A stretch of 64,000 nt of DNA from Liolophura sinensis. Taxonomy: Eukaryota > Mollusca > Polyplacophora > Chitonida > Chitonidae. The stretch covers positions 39,834,458 to 39,898,457 of the forward strand of contig NC_088300.1 of the NCBI RefSeq assembly GCF_032854445.1, written 5' to 3'. Both the position numbers and the translations under genes were made by a program. How positions within the stretch are numbered: the stretch's first letter is position 1; each line of letters starts with the position of its first letter. The notes beneath the pieces are model-generated. The model made no database searches. It was not told where the DNA came from and saw only the letters and a program-made list of their open reading frames with translations. Shown piece after piece: positions 10,681 through 22,874 of this stretch.

Positions 10681-11539
10681 GTATATTTTGTGTGATAGGA
10701 ATTTGGATTAGTTTGTACAGTCTTCCAGACAACATAACAAAACACAATTACATAAATTAATAGGTATTTATATGAACAGAAACTATCACAAGTATGAAAC
10801 TTTCCTAAAACGTTAATTGCGCAGTATTTCTTTTATTAAAAAGAAGAGACGAAACATTTATGACTAAACAGAAGATCAGTTATGAGCTCCGTAAATTGAG
10901 ACAGATGTTAGAAATTCTTTCATATTACTCAAGCTAGTCTCGGAAATTTATAATCATATAAACAACGAACCCGTCCGGGAAAGACTGAAATCTTGTAAAT
11001 TCAGTTGTCAACAATCAGTGTTCACACTAACTGTAATTCTATGACAGGTAAATACACGTGCATGTAGGCAGTACGTGTAACTGCAATGGCAGGGAAGAGT
11101 AAACCAATTTATAATACATGTATGTACACGTATGACCAATTTTACCTGCCACTGTCTACTGTTTCAATTTCCGTTGGTTTCTGGGAGCTTGGGGTTTAAC
11201 AAGGTGACTAACTCCCTTCAACCGATGTCCTCTTGGGGCAGCAGGTTTGCAAAAGTTACACATGGCTTTCCTCTGATCAACTATGAAAATAGCAGGCCTG
11301 TTTGCATCAACCTCTCATAGCCTTTAAACAAACCCATGTTATTAAAACACCTCTTAGTAGACGCTGGTCATTCACTTACGAAACAATTTCAGTGAAAAAT
11401 AACTTTCCTATATCAAAGATAAGTTGTTTATGTTACATATGCATTCACAAGTGTGAAATAATGTTACAGCAATAATACCCTGACAGCTGTAACCATCTCT
11501 GAACTGTTGTTCACTTTTTAAACAACCCAAAATTTACAA
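10681..11539. other. Unassigned sequence
   Basis: No repeat family or supported exon was seen. A 62-codon plus-strand frame at 11132-11320 has no features. Confidence 0.5.
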
Positions 11540-12150
11540 ACATACAGGAGAGCTTTAGGTTAGTTCCCTTTACGCCAAGGTTACCTAGAGAACTGAGGTC
11601 CTATCCTTTTCACCCAGGTAATCATCATTTCGCCAGGTCATCATCTGGGCTGTCATCTCCTCAATAAACTAACATAACCTGAAACAGCTAAAGATTGTAG
11701 AAAGCAAGATTTAACAACCCCATTTAATGAACACCAAGAAGACGCATGGAGCTTTAGTTTTAATTTACTGATGTTATAATAAAAGTTTTCAACATTTTAC
11801 AAAAAGTACGTTTTTGAGGGCTGGTCATCTTTTCGGCAGGTTATCATTTCGGCAGGCCATCATCTGGGCTGTTGATAATAAAACTATAAACAAGAGTACT
11901 CGAGAATTTAAAAAATAAATACATCTTTGTAAGCTGGTCATCATTTCGGCTGGTTGTCATCATCTCAGCAGGTCATCAGCATTACTTCGCCGTCGTCATC
12001 ATCATCATCATCTAGTCAAGTCATCAGCGTCATCTACGCAAGTCATCATCTGGGCTTTTCATCTTGTTATTAAACTGGCAGAATCTACAACAGAGCTTGG
12101 AGAAAGCAAGATTTAACAACCCATCCCAACCCTCCAATGAACATTCCACG
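11540..12150. repeat. Degenerate local duplication with CATCATCTGGGCTG motif
   Basis: Two diverged copies about 405 bp apart (11639-11745 and 12044-12150) share CATCATCTGGGCT and later AAAGCAAGATTTAACAACCC. Between them the phrases GGTCATCATTTCGGC and TCATCATCTGGGCTG recur irregularly, followed by a CATCATCATCAT run near 11997-12012. Confidence 0.7.
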
Positions 12151-12159
12151 AAAGAATTA

Positions 12160-13330
12160 AAAACACAAGAAAAAAAATTAAGTTAAAGCATTAACTTAAA
12201 CACATAAAATACAACAACTGTAAGCATAACATGGCACTTCAAAATAACATAATATAACATAGCACAACATGACACTTAAGCACGACGCTACGCATGATAA
12301 CATCACACCACACGACACACAGTAAAGACGTAGCATATCATAACCTAGCACTTAAAAACAGCATAACAGCACTTGAACATAGGATAGGATAACCAGCATA
12401 ATAAGCATAATGATATAGCATAACCTAGCATTCAGATTCAACATCGCACATGAGAACACAACACCAGGCAACATCACACTGCAAAACGTAACACGCATCG
12501 CACACAATCATAACTCACAACAAGCGTCACACAGCATAACGTGGCACTTAAAAAAAACATAGCATAGCATAACCTAGAACTTAAGGACAGCACAAAGCAA
12601 CCCACAGCAAACGTAGCATCGTATAACCTGGCATTTGGAAATACCAGATCATGTAGCATAACACCACACAATATCACACAACACGAAACCAAATCATAAC
12701 AACCCTTAGCCCCTAAACATAGCCATATGCATAACCTTATAGCTGTAAATGTTAAGGGTAACAAAGTTTACCACATAAATACATATTACAAATAACTTTT
12801 TTGTAGACCTATTCTCTTCACCGGGCCCACACTGGAGAGGTTAGTTGTCCTTTCCGCCAAGCTTGCCTAGAGAACTGAGGTCCTAAACCTATACTTTTCA
12901 CCCGGAGACCCCACGGGGTCATGGCCATAAGCATATAGCATATCATAGCATAACATAGCCCTTAAAAGAATAGACCTCTAAAAATCTAAGTAGGCATCAC
13001 TAAATAGACCACTTAAAACTAACTTTCCAACACTCTTAAAAAAAACTAAAAAGAATACATGAAAGTATTTTTACGCTCACTTGCGCACAGTGTTGAACCT
13101 TACTTGATATTTTAGCTTTCTTTCACTTTAAACAAAACATAGCATAACCTACCACTTAATAACAAAGAATAGCAAAGAACACAAAACAACACCCCAGCAC
13201 ACACCACGCAACTTGGTGCCTAAACATAAGTCAGCACTTACACAGAACATAACAACGCATCTGAACACTTAAACATTGCATATCGTAATGCAACTAACAT
13301 AAGTTAGAATTTAAACATATCATCATGTAA
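12160..13330. repeat. Degenerate CATAACATAGCACTTAA-type repeat field
   Basis: The words CATAACATAGCA, AGCATAACCTAGCA and CACTTAA recur dozens of times with irregular spacing and no fixed period. The 96-codon minus-strand frame at 12474-12764 is a product of this low complexity. A 60-bp segment at 12839-12901 (with TAGAGAACTGAGGTCCTA) is a diverged copy of 11560-11617. Confidence 0.75.
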
Positions 13331-13557
13331 CTTAGCAATTACACAACGCAGTTCGTTTCGTCATTTTGACGATTACGCGGGCGGCGCATTGTACTGAAAA
13401 CAGAGAAGGAAAGATGGGATCTTCTTAATGTTTCATTTAACACTAAAAGTTTCACATGCAGGCTGCAGCAAGCTGAGCAACAACTTCCTGGCAAGTTTAT
13501 TGACACCTTACAAATCAGCAGTGGCTATTTCTGATGACAAGACGCTTATTCTACAGA

Positions 13558-13690
13558 GATATTTATTTTAGTTATTTATTTATTTTTTTGGAGATTTACG
13601 TCATGCTGAAGAATATTCACTTATACGTCAGCGGCCAATATAGTAGGAGTAAACACTCGACCCTCTGCAGGTTGCTGCCATACCTTTTCA
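13558..13690 (-). mobile_element. SINE family A, short class, degenerate
   Basis: (TTTA)n-like tail, then AAGAATATTCACTTATACGT and CTGCAGGTTGCTGCCATACC are reverse complements of the family A 3' half. Homology stops at the same internal position as in the other short copies. It is heavily mutated and has no clear target duplication. Confidence 0.65.
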
Positions 13691-14425
13691 ATCTTATAGA
13701 GATAAGTTGAAGGTATTTTTAATGTATGTTAAATAGACTTCCAAGCTTAAAGCCCATTGTTCTTGCTCCGACGATCAAAAATGTTTTCTGCACCGTTGGT
13801 GTTCGTCGTGACGGAACCAAACTGCTGATGAGTTGTGAAAAACAAATTAAACTACACTGAAGCTCGTTGAGGGTCATCTGATGTCATGTAACGACCTATT
13901 TTTGATTTTGAAATCACAAGTATGCAGTTGGACCTGTTGACCTTAAATCTGGTTTTATTTTATTTTTCCCTGCGATAGTTTGACACGCTGATTGATCTAG
14001 AGCGAAGGCTTCCATTCATACCGGGTGGATACTCACTAATACACACAGTTTCTTTAACATCTAACAAAGCCTTGTTACCATACTCAACTTAGTAAAATGA
14101 AAACAATTGAATTGGCAGAAAACAATTGGCAGAATTGGCTAATATGTTGACTACTAGGAAGAAATTCTTGATTTTCGTTGAAAAGAACGTGGTATAGTGT
14201 AAAGCGGAGAATTGGCCCCTGAAAACTATAATAAGAATCTGCGATTTTCAAAGTCCCAGCACATTTGTGTAAAGGACCTGATACGGTAAGGCGGAAAATG
14301 GGGCTCGTGCAGAGAGGTGCGATAAGAAAGGGCAAATTTCAAAATTCCAGCACAATCCTGTAAATTTTGGCCACAGAAGGATGAAACTTAGTCGAAGCAC
14401 TCAGGATAGTTAGAATGCCATGACA
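13691..14425. other. Unassigned sequence
   Basis: No recognised gene. The last 80 bases may belong to the left edge of the segmental duplication listed next. Confidence 0.5.
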
Positions 14426-14754
14426 TAGAGTGAGTGAGTGCTTGGGGTTTAACGTCGCACTCAACAATTTTTCAGTCATATGACGACGAAGGAATCCTTA
14501 GGGTGCATGTAATGTGCCTCCTTGTTGCAGGACGGCTCTTTTATTTAGTGCTGCTTCACTGAGACTACTTACCGAAGGCAAGTAAGACGCTCCGCCCGAG
14601 CCATATACTGATACGGGTCAACCAGTCGTTGCACTGTCCCCTTTTTGCTGAACGCCAAGCGAGGAAGTTACAACTTGCTCTTTTAAAGTCTTAGGTGTTC
14701 CTGGATCTGTCGGTCCCGAAGCGGACGCTCTACCCATTGTGCTATCCGGGTCGG
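14426..14754 (-). mobile_element. tRNA-derived SINE family B, long copy
   Basis: On the minus strand the element starts with a tRNA head containing TAGCACAATGGGTAGAGCG (A box) and runs through a body with AAGGATTCCTTCGTCGTCAT to a (CACT)n 3' end, seen here as TGAGTGAGTGAG. Compared with the copy at 16255 it lacks the segment that carries the B-box-like GGGTCGAGTCA, so it is probably transcriptionally dead. TGCCATGACA flanks it on both sides (14416-14425 and 14755-14764) as a target duplication. Confidence 0.85.
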
Positions 14755-14764
14755 TGCCATGACA

Positions 14765-15660
14765 GAGATGGTTGCTTTGTAATAACCCTCCAAAAATGCA
14801 ATCTCGATCAAAAAGACCAACTCTTTTTTTAAACGAGGCACTGGGTTTTGATTTACATTATGAACATCAGCGTTAACCAGAAAAATATTCTTACTGAAAG
14901 CTCCATGTGTGTATTTCTACGTGCTGTCAAAGTTTCATTTCGGCTAACGTTTGTCTTCATGTGTAAAACATAAACTTTATAATGTGATGAGTTTTGTCAT
15001 ATTTTAGCAAGTTGAGAATCTGTATTTCTGCCATGCTTTATCAGGCATCCTGCACAGTACAGTGGACTAACCAAGTCGGTGCGGAGCAAAAGATGCACAT
15101 CGGGGAAGATTCAAATCTTTGTGGCTCTTGTTTTTCCTTTTGAAACATAATTTTGTGTGAGTAAAGATAAAGGCATTAAATTAGTGTATCATGAATTAAA
15201 GGGGATAAGCTATGGTATTACCATTACGTAACATTTGGCAACTATAGCGACATGATGAATCCTGGTTGAGAGAGCACATGTGGTCCACTAGCTATCATTA
15301 ACATTAATATGTTATGCGTAGAGGAAGTATAAGGCTGAAGGTTACATTTGTTATGTGTATTCATTTAATTGATTGGGGCATAACTGCGTACTCAAGAATT
15401 TTTCAGAATGTTGCATTTGTAGTGCAGTGATTTTCCTAACTCTACAGTGCTTAATGCAAAAAAAAAAAGAAGATATTTTGCTGTGACTGGAGCCGGCTAC
15501 AATTTTTCGATTTTATGACCTATACATCACTTCAGTGGATGTTTAGAGATTTATATCACATATGCTTGCCATAAAACAGGAAAAGAAGAGTGAAACAGAA
15601 CTGCATGGAAAAAAGAGGTAGCCTTACGAGTGTGTCAGCAGCTGAGACTCACAGGTATTG
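14765..15660. repeat. Segmental duplication, copy A
   Basis: Copy A aligns colinearly with 15795-16970 over about 850 bp. Shared landmarks are AACGTTTGTCTTCA, ACTTTATAATGTGAT, TGTGTGAGTAAAGATA, TACGTAACAT and a CAGGAAAAGA segment. Copies differ by many substitutions and indels, so the event is old. No coding capacity was recognised in either copy. Confidence 0.85.
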
Positions 15661-15794
15661 TCAGTTGCGCTACTTGAGGTCCACAGTTTCTTGCACAGGG
15701 GCCCGATTCCTCACCTTACCACACCAGTTTTTTTTCAGAATAAAAAGTATAAAATTTGTAGAAGCCCTCCAAAGAACGTTATGGATATGTAGAA

Positions 15795-16970
15795 TATATG
15801 GTTGGTTATTTATAAACCCACCAAAAATGTATCCCTCATCAAAAACTATAATTTCTAATTCAAATTAGGCGCTGTGTTTTTAATTCTCAAGATCGACATC
15901 AACCAGAAAATACTTACTAAAACTTCCACGTACATGTTTGTATGTCTGCTTACTGTCAAAGTTTCGTTTAGGTTAACGTTTGTCTTCACATGTACAACAT
16001 AAAACTTTATAATGTGATCAGTTGAAAGTTTAAAATCTGTATTTGTACCGCGGTCAGAAAGGCGTCCTTTATATACTATTGGAAGTCGTTGAGGGGAACA
16101 GATAGTAATTTGAGAAAGAGATCTAATCTCAGTGTTTCTTTCTTTCCTTAGAAACACACTTCTGTGTGAGTAAAGATATATGTCATGAGTTAGAATGGGT
16201 TATTCTTAAGGTATGCTAATACGTAACATGTGGCAGCTATAACGAAATCACAAGTGAGTGAGTGAGTGAGTGGTTGGGGTTTAACGTCGTACTTAACAGT
16301 TTTTCAATCATATGACGAAGGAATCCTTAGAGTGAGGAACCCTTGGAGTGCATGTAATGTGCCCCCTTGTTGAAGGACGGATTTTCACCGCCTTTATCTA
16401 GTGCTGCTTCACGCCTTACCGAAGGCAAGTAAGACGCCCCGCCCGAGGAATTATACTGACACGGGTCAACAAGTCGTTGCACTATCCCCTTCATGCTGAA
16501 CGCCAAGCGAGGAAGTTATAACTTCCTCTTTTAAGGCCTTAGGCGTGACTCGACCCAGGATTGACCCTGGATCTACGAAATAACAAGCGAGTCTTGCTTG
16601 ATGGCACATGTTTATCATTAACTTGCAAAGTGTAATATGTAGCGGAATTAGGCTGAAAGTTAAGTTGTTATACTAATTTTTTTATTGGTGCTTTTAAGGC
16701 CGTGCTCGAGATTTTTTCCGGAAGATTATATTTGTGCATGATTCCCCCCCCCCCCCCCTCCCCACTATTTTTCAGTGTGACTGAAGTAGGTCCTAGGCTA
16801 CCATTTTTACATTTTATGACCTCACCTTTGTTAACACGGATGTAGATTCTCTTATTTTTCTCGTATTTGAAGCTTTATAAGTCAGCACGCTTGCCACATA
16901 CCAGGAAAAGAGGAGCAAAACAGAAACGTTGAGAAAAAAGTGGACTTACGATGGTGTCATGGGATGGTGT
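15795..16970. repeat. Segmental duplication, copy B, with SINE insertion
   Basis: Same landmarks and order as copy A, interrupted by a family B SINE at 16255-16574 and carrying a poly-C run at 16744-16758. Copy A has no SINE at the matching place, so the insertion followed the duplication. Confidence 0.85.
16255..16574 (-). mobile_element. tRNA-derived SINE family B, 5'-truncated
   Basis: The (CACT)n tail and body match the copy at 14426. The 5' end stops just upstream of the B-box-like GGGTCGAGTCA, so the A box is missing. ACGAAATCACAAG (16242-16254) and ACGAAATAACAAG (16575-16587) form a 13-bp target duplication with one difference. Confidence 0.9.
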
Positions 16971-17046
16971 CCTTAAAGCGCAAGTGTCGCGCTCTACGTT
17001 CGCTTTAACATGAGATCAGTAGCCTACCTTATTCAGGATCTTTTTT

Positions 17047-17120
17047 CTACCCTTACTCCAATCTTGTCTCTCCACATATAAAATTATATGCATGGGGAGA
17101 CGAGATTGGACTAAGGGTAG
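17047..17120. repeat. Near-perfect hairpin, about 33-bp arms
   Basis: The arm CTACCCTTACTCCAATCTTG pairs with the reverse complement of GAGATTGGACTAAGGGTAG with only a few mismatches around a short AT loop. It could be a tiny MITE or an RNA hairpin. No flanking duplication was evident. Confidence 0.8.
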
Positions 17121-17625
17121 CACTTTGATCCGAATATAATTATATATTATATAAACCTTTCTTCGCTGTACAGGCGCATGGTTGGTGTCAAAATCATGGA
17201 AACCGTCTAAACTTTGGGCAGGTTACTTTTATTGATGAAAGTTTGCCGAAATTCTGTACAAGAAGACACAAGTAGGCAGGTGGTGATGAGGCTATGAGTG
17301 ACGTCTCCTTGGCTTTGCTAGGAACCGCTCCCAACTGCTGGCATACCCGTTTCCAGATGGTCAATCTAGGTCTATATTTTAATGGCTGCTTTCTCACGTC
17401 AAGCTGGACAAGGTGCACCAAAGCTTATTGGCCACGGAATGTTGGGGACTGAATTACAGCATTAGACCATAACATATTGTCGTTTATGGGAAAATATGGA
17501 AAACTCATACTTGTGCAAAAGTACGTATTATATTTCACTGTGTGCTCATGTGACGGGTAGAATAGGTGTCCTTGCAATGTATGATGGCTGATAAGGGCCA
17601 CATTGTGCCTCCAGTGGCCTAATAC
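17121..17625. other. Unassigned sequence with a 75-codon minus-strand ORF
   Basis: The frame at 17194-17421 starts MVHLVQLDVRKQPLKY and has a protein-like composition. It has no recognised domain and no supported splice sites. Confidence 0.25.
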
Positions 17626-17860
17626 CAAGGGCGAAGTTGCGATACGAAGCGCCGAAGTTGCGGTGCGAAGGAGCAAAGTGGCGATGCAACTTCGCCCTGC
17701 CGTTCTATCGCAACTTTGACCCTTCGCATCGCAACTTCGGATTATCATCTCTTCTTCTGTTCGCATTGCAACTTCGCCTGTTCGCATCGCAACTCCGCCA
17801 CTTCGCATCGCCACTTCGCATCGCCACTTCGCCCCTTCCCATCGCAACTTCTCCTCATCG
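17626..17860. repeat. GC-rich inverted minisatellite (GCGAAGTTGCGAT and its complement)
   Basis: The left 60 bp repeat GCGAAGTTGCGATACGAAG-type words, and the right 150 bp repeat the complement TTCGCATCGCAACTTCGCC about six times. The two halves can fold on each other. The 183-codon minus-strand and 76-codon plus-strand frames across it follow from the repeat and are not genes. Confidence 0.85.
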
Positions 17861-18520
17861 CTCTTGATACTGAGGGTTAGCCTACCGTACGTGCCCCTCA
17901 CCAGCCTGTTATAGCAAAGAAATTTCAACCGGGATATACACGGTGCTCTCAGAGGGGTGTCTAAGGGGAAAGACATTGTTTCGAAAAACCTTTGTTTCGT
18001 AGTTTAATAGTAGGCCTATATACAGCTTTATAATAGCTTACAGGGATAAATATTGCTAATAAAAACCTGGTTCTTCAGACAGTAGCAGTGATTTGTTGTT
18101 TGTCCTTACTGAAGTAAACAGCTGAAGACAGAGTAGATAGTTGTGTGAACTCGCGAATCTGGGGGCGCCATCTTGCCACTTCTGACGATGATGCTCATCA
18201 CGCCACTATATCTATCATGGTGTGACTGGTTTTCGCCTCTTTTCTAGCAGTCAATGTGCTGCCACAAAATTATGTTTAAGGCTAACACGAGAGGGATCAG
18301 TCCTGGGACATTCTCAAGGCATGTGCACACTGATTTTTACATATTTGTAGTTGTGGTGAAGTGGGCCAGGTTGTTGTTGTGTGTTGCCAGGCAAGATCTG
18401 CGCATGAGTGCGTGAAAGGAAAGTTTCCGTATGCACATCGTTCAAACTTATTTTAATCGTTTTGTATTCTAAATATTAAGTGATTGTCTTAAATAATGCA
18501 TGGCATTATTTTTTCATGAA
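17861..18520. other. Unassigned sequence
   Basis: No repeat or exon recognised. Confidence 0.5.
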
Positions 18521-18530
18521 AAAAGTTGTG

Positions 18531-18690
18531 GCTGGCTCCGTCTGTATGTAGGAAAGTCTTCCGGCAACCTGCGGATGGTCGTGGGTTTCCCCCAGGCTAT
18601 GCCCGGTTTCGTCCGACCATAATGCTGGCAAATAATGAAATAGTCTTGAGTACTGCCTAAAACACCAATCAAATAAATAAATAAATAAAT
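18531..18690 (+). mobile_element. SINE family A, short class, with target-site duplication
   Basis: Begins inside the family A body (GCTGGCTCCGTCTGTATGTA), lacks the tRNA head, and ends CACCAATCAAATAAATAAAT. AAAAGTTGTG flanks it at 18521-18530 and 18691-18700. Confidence 0.9.
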
Positions 18691-18828
18691 AAAAGTTGTG
18701 TGACAATAATATAAGATTTTAGTAGTACCTGTTGTGACTAGTTATTTGTAGCTTTGATAGGTCCATGCATTGGATCAGATCATGCATGTAGGAACGGTGT
18801 AACTAGTCTCTACATGACACTCACAGGG

Positions 18829-19013
18829 GCCAAATATTATGTTACCATGTACATGTGGAGCTAAATATTATGTTAACATGTACATGTGGAGCTAAATATT
18901 ATGTTAACATGTACATGTGGAGCAATATATTATGTTACCGTGTACATGAGGAGCTAAATATCATGTACATGAGGAGCTAAATATTAATGTTACCATGTAC
19001 ATGTATTTAGGAT
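18829..19013. repeat. 31-bp minisatellite, about 6 copies
   Basis: Unit GAGCTAAATATTATGTTAAC plus ATGTACATGTG. One copy is shortened by a deletion. Each unit contains the self-complementary ATGTACAT. Confidence 0.9.
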
Positions 19014-21809
19014 GCTCTGTTATATAATGAGATTGGTCATAAAACTGGTAACCTTTATGGAATGCTGCAGAGATCCAGTATATTTCACTGTAAATGTGTG
19101 TTGAAGCTGAACTACCTCTATGGTACATGTCTATGTACACAGATTTATAACTTTATACACAGTTAGTTATGTCAGTACATACCAGTAACTTTACGTGAGT
19201 GTGCCATTGTGGTACAACAATGTCTAGTGATATTGTCTATGGTAAGACAACATCAAATGCTATTTGTCTATGGTAAGAAATTTATATATCTTCTGTCAGG
19301 CTTTTTTTTTCTATTCAAAGTTTGTCCACTGATGACATACATGTAGTAATGAATAAACCTTTAGAGGTCAAACTGACATGCTTGGAGTTACTCCAGTGTT
19401 TCATTATTCCATGGACCACTCCCATTTTTCTCCACAGAGCCAGTGAAGTCAAAGGGATAACCCAGGGCATGAGCTCAGTAGGTGAACACAGGAACTCCCC
19501 TATAACTCCTATAAAGGTACATGTATAGTGTAGGTTTTATTGTTTTGGCTTTCACTGTGAAATCCAGTTTGATGGTATTTATTTATTGATTTGATAGTTC
19601 TTTAATGCAATATTCTGCACACTGTTAATGTACATCAGTTTTGGAGTTTCAGTCCAAATGTTTTCAGAGTTATCCCCCTTGAGTCACTCCTTTTTTGAAC
19701 TGAGCTATTTGCTCAACATTTACTATCAATCCAGATCAGTTTACAAACATGATTTTCTCAAACAATAACAGGAGTGCGAGGACAAAGCATCAGCCACAAA
19801 GTCTAGCTCTCATTTTCTGTCTCGACTCTCTTTCTGTTACACAGTACATGCTATAATCTTCTAGAAATTACTGGAGTTAGAGTCAAATACTGGCAGCTTT
19901 GTGCCTGGTTTCAAGTTTTATCTTTCATAAGGTTGATCATCTGTATTGATAACAAAGTATTGTAAAACTTATACTGATTACATGAACAGCCTCACGACTG
20001 CAGATTGGTTTCAGTCATAGTGCTTGTAATTTAGAAATATACTACAATATTGGTGCATGCATGTGTATATACATAAACAATAATAGAAGGAATATGAAAC
20101 TTATGAAATAAATAACCAACATTTTTTATTCTGTAAATTAGTGGCCATTTTCACATAAATGTAAATCAGTTTAACATATTTTCTTTTGAATCCATGTTCA
20201 AACACCCCACATCACATGCTCCTCTGGTGGCGAGTTAGAGGCTAACTTTTCGGAATTGAACTCACACCTAGTCTGCCTGGTCATTAGGAGTCACACAATT
20301 TACTGTTGAAGAGATTCTAAGGAAAAACTGACATCCTCTTGGATTACTGTACATCTCAGAAGACCTGTGTCTTAGCAGCTTCTTTGATGCTCCTGACTAA
20401 GAGACAATAAAATGACTCCTTTTAACAACCCTGGATTTGATCTTTGCTGAAGTGATAGTGTTACATGGTGAATCTGCACAAGGCATATGGTCGTATTGCT
20501 GGTTAATTTTAATATAAAAATCTAGTTAAAACTGGGCCTTGTGTCAGATGCATACCTGGATAACTGAAAACCTTCATTCTCAGAATCTATGCATGGTTAC
20601 CACAGAACAATGGTATTTTAGTGTCTTTAGGCAGTAAAGAAAATTCTTTCAGTTTTCTTTTCACTTCAGTTACTTTAAATCCTTACCATAAGTAAAATGC
20701 TGATAGAAGCTTTTATCTAGAGGCTACAACTGCAGGATGGTCACCGTAGCATTGGGACACTCAAATGGGTCACCATCTATAAATATCAGCAAAATTACCA
20801 TTGTAATGTAGGGAAGTCTTCTTTTTTCAAAACTGAGATAAATGTTTGTCTCCGTAATAAACTGTTCTAAGATTATATAAATTTTGTTTCGGATTAATAT
20901 ATAATAATAAATGTTTATAGAAATTTACTTTCGTTTCCTTGACATGGGAATCACAAGTTGTGGCACGTCTAATCTTAGCTATATTTCAAAAGAGTAATAC
21001 AAAAGATGGTCACATACTGAAGGAATAAAATATTCATCATTTAAATCTATATCAGTTTAAGACAAACGACTTTACAATGTATTAGTTATACTTTTCTAGC
21101 TGGGTTATAAAATATATTTTCATCAATTCAGAATAGATTTACTGAAATGGTTTGAACTCCAGGATGTTGTTAAAAAAAAACGAAAAACAAACAAACAATA
21201 AGCCATTTTTATATTTTCTGCAGACCCGACATACAGCATATTTCACAACATGCACATCCGTGGACCAAACTTATTGCATTGAAATGTTTGTGCACGGCGA
21301 CGTCACAAAGAGTGTATAGTCTCATCACATATGAATATGCCTGCCCTGAATTACCTCCCTTGTTACATGACAGCGACTATGACATAATGCGAGATTAGAT
21401 TTTCAGGTGTAAAACATAAGAGAAGTGGGACCTCGTCTATCAAAGCATGCATGTAGTTAGCTAGTTATGTCTCGACAGTGACAACTATTTTCTACCCAAC
21501 AGAATGGCAAAAAAAAAATAAAAATAAAACGATATCAGCCTTTGAGGCTCACAAAAATGTGGAGAGATTTTAAGTGAAATGTTTTTTATCTTGGGCAGAT
21601 TAAGTTGTAGGAAAAACAGTCTACTGGATTTTACTGTACTTAGGGCAAGGGATTTTAATTTACATCCGAATAGATTAAAAAATATACACAATGTTTATCC
21701 TGTGCTTCCCAAATCAGTTTACAAAATTGAAATCTGTCTTGTCTAGGACTACCTTATGCCACATTAACTCCGAACCTTGACATTAGATATTTTGTGAGGT
21801 TCTACCTAC
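19014..21809. other. AT-rich sequence, nothing recognised
   Basis: No SINE copies, tandem arrays or convincing exons in about 2.8 kb. Short plus and minus frames (19322-19528, 21485-21691) are unremarkable. Confidence 0.55.
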
Positions 21810-22720
21810 CTTTACCCTTATAAGGTGTACTAAAGGTATATTTGAGGTATGTCTGAGGTGTACCATTTCGGTGAAGCATATCTGAATTGAGGTGTGTCTA
21901 ATGTATACTTTAGGGGTATCTGAGGTCTGTTGAAGGTGTATCTGAGGTACTGTCAGTTATGCAAATTAGTACCTCAAGTACACTTATATTAGACCTCAGT
22001 GGAGGTGTACCCTGTCAATATAGGTAAAAAATCATATAAAATAATATTGAGGTGTATCTGAGGTACAACTGATGTACAGCTGAGGTACATGCTTATAGGC
22101 AAGGTAGATGTATACTGTTTTCATTTCTATTTTGAGAACAACCTCAAAACACTTAAATATTGACTGTATAAATTACAGATAAATGTAAGTAAGTCTGTAA
22201 GTACATGCTGTTCTTTGTTTACAGTATTTGTACATAGAGTCATCTTGGAGTAATCATGATGAAATATATCTGTGCTCTGTGAATGATCAATATTTGCACA
22301 GTGAATGGCAGTCATTATAGGGTAAAGGTATTTATTTAGTAAACATTTTTCTTTTGCACAAAAATATTGATGATTGTTCCTGAGGTGTATTTGAGGTACA
22401 TTATCTTGTGTTCAAAAACTCTCAAAGTTTCTAAGGTGTATCAGAGGTACGTCTTTAATTTTTTTTTAACTTTCAAAATTTCCAAGGTGTACATCTTCTA
22501 AGTGTTGATTTTTTTCAAATTGCCTGGTACAGAAGTACATCTGAGGTATATATGTATATGGTTGGGGTGTACTTGAAGAACAGTACACCTCAGATAATGT
22601 AGATGGTGTGCGTACACCTCATCCATACCTCACACTAAGGTGTACACGAGGCGTCCATCCCATATACACCTCACCTATACCTCACACTGAGGTGTACACC
22701 TCGTGTCAGTAAGAGAAACC
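21810..22720. repeat. Degenerate GAGGTGTAC repeat field with inverted right end
   Basis: TGAGGTGTAC or AGGTATATCTGAGGTAC-like words recur in the left half, and their complement TACACCTCA recurs in the right part (22560-22720). This makes a loose inverted structure. The right 180 bp (22532-22713) has a second genomic copy at 42049-42224, so it is a dispersed element and not only local slippage. Confidence 0.75.
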
Positions 22721-22874
22721 ACGACTTCTAGAAATGCACCTTTTAAACAGGAGAGTCACCTAAAGGGAGGAAATTCAGTACCGCCCTATCTTGAGGCAAC
22801 GGACATAACACCATGATGTTGCACACGCAAATGAACACTTTAGTATCAAAGATTCTTGCTGGAGAAATACTTAC

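Noticed and set aside
12474-12764. 96-codon minus-strand ORF that looks like a membrane protein
   Set aside because: Hydrophobic Cys/Leu/Val pattern comes from the CATAACATAGCA low-complexity field.
17425-17976. 183-codon minus-strand ORF
   Set aside because: Most of it is the GC-rich inverted minisatellite; no family similarity.
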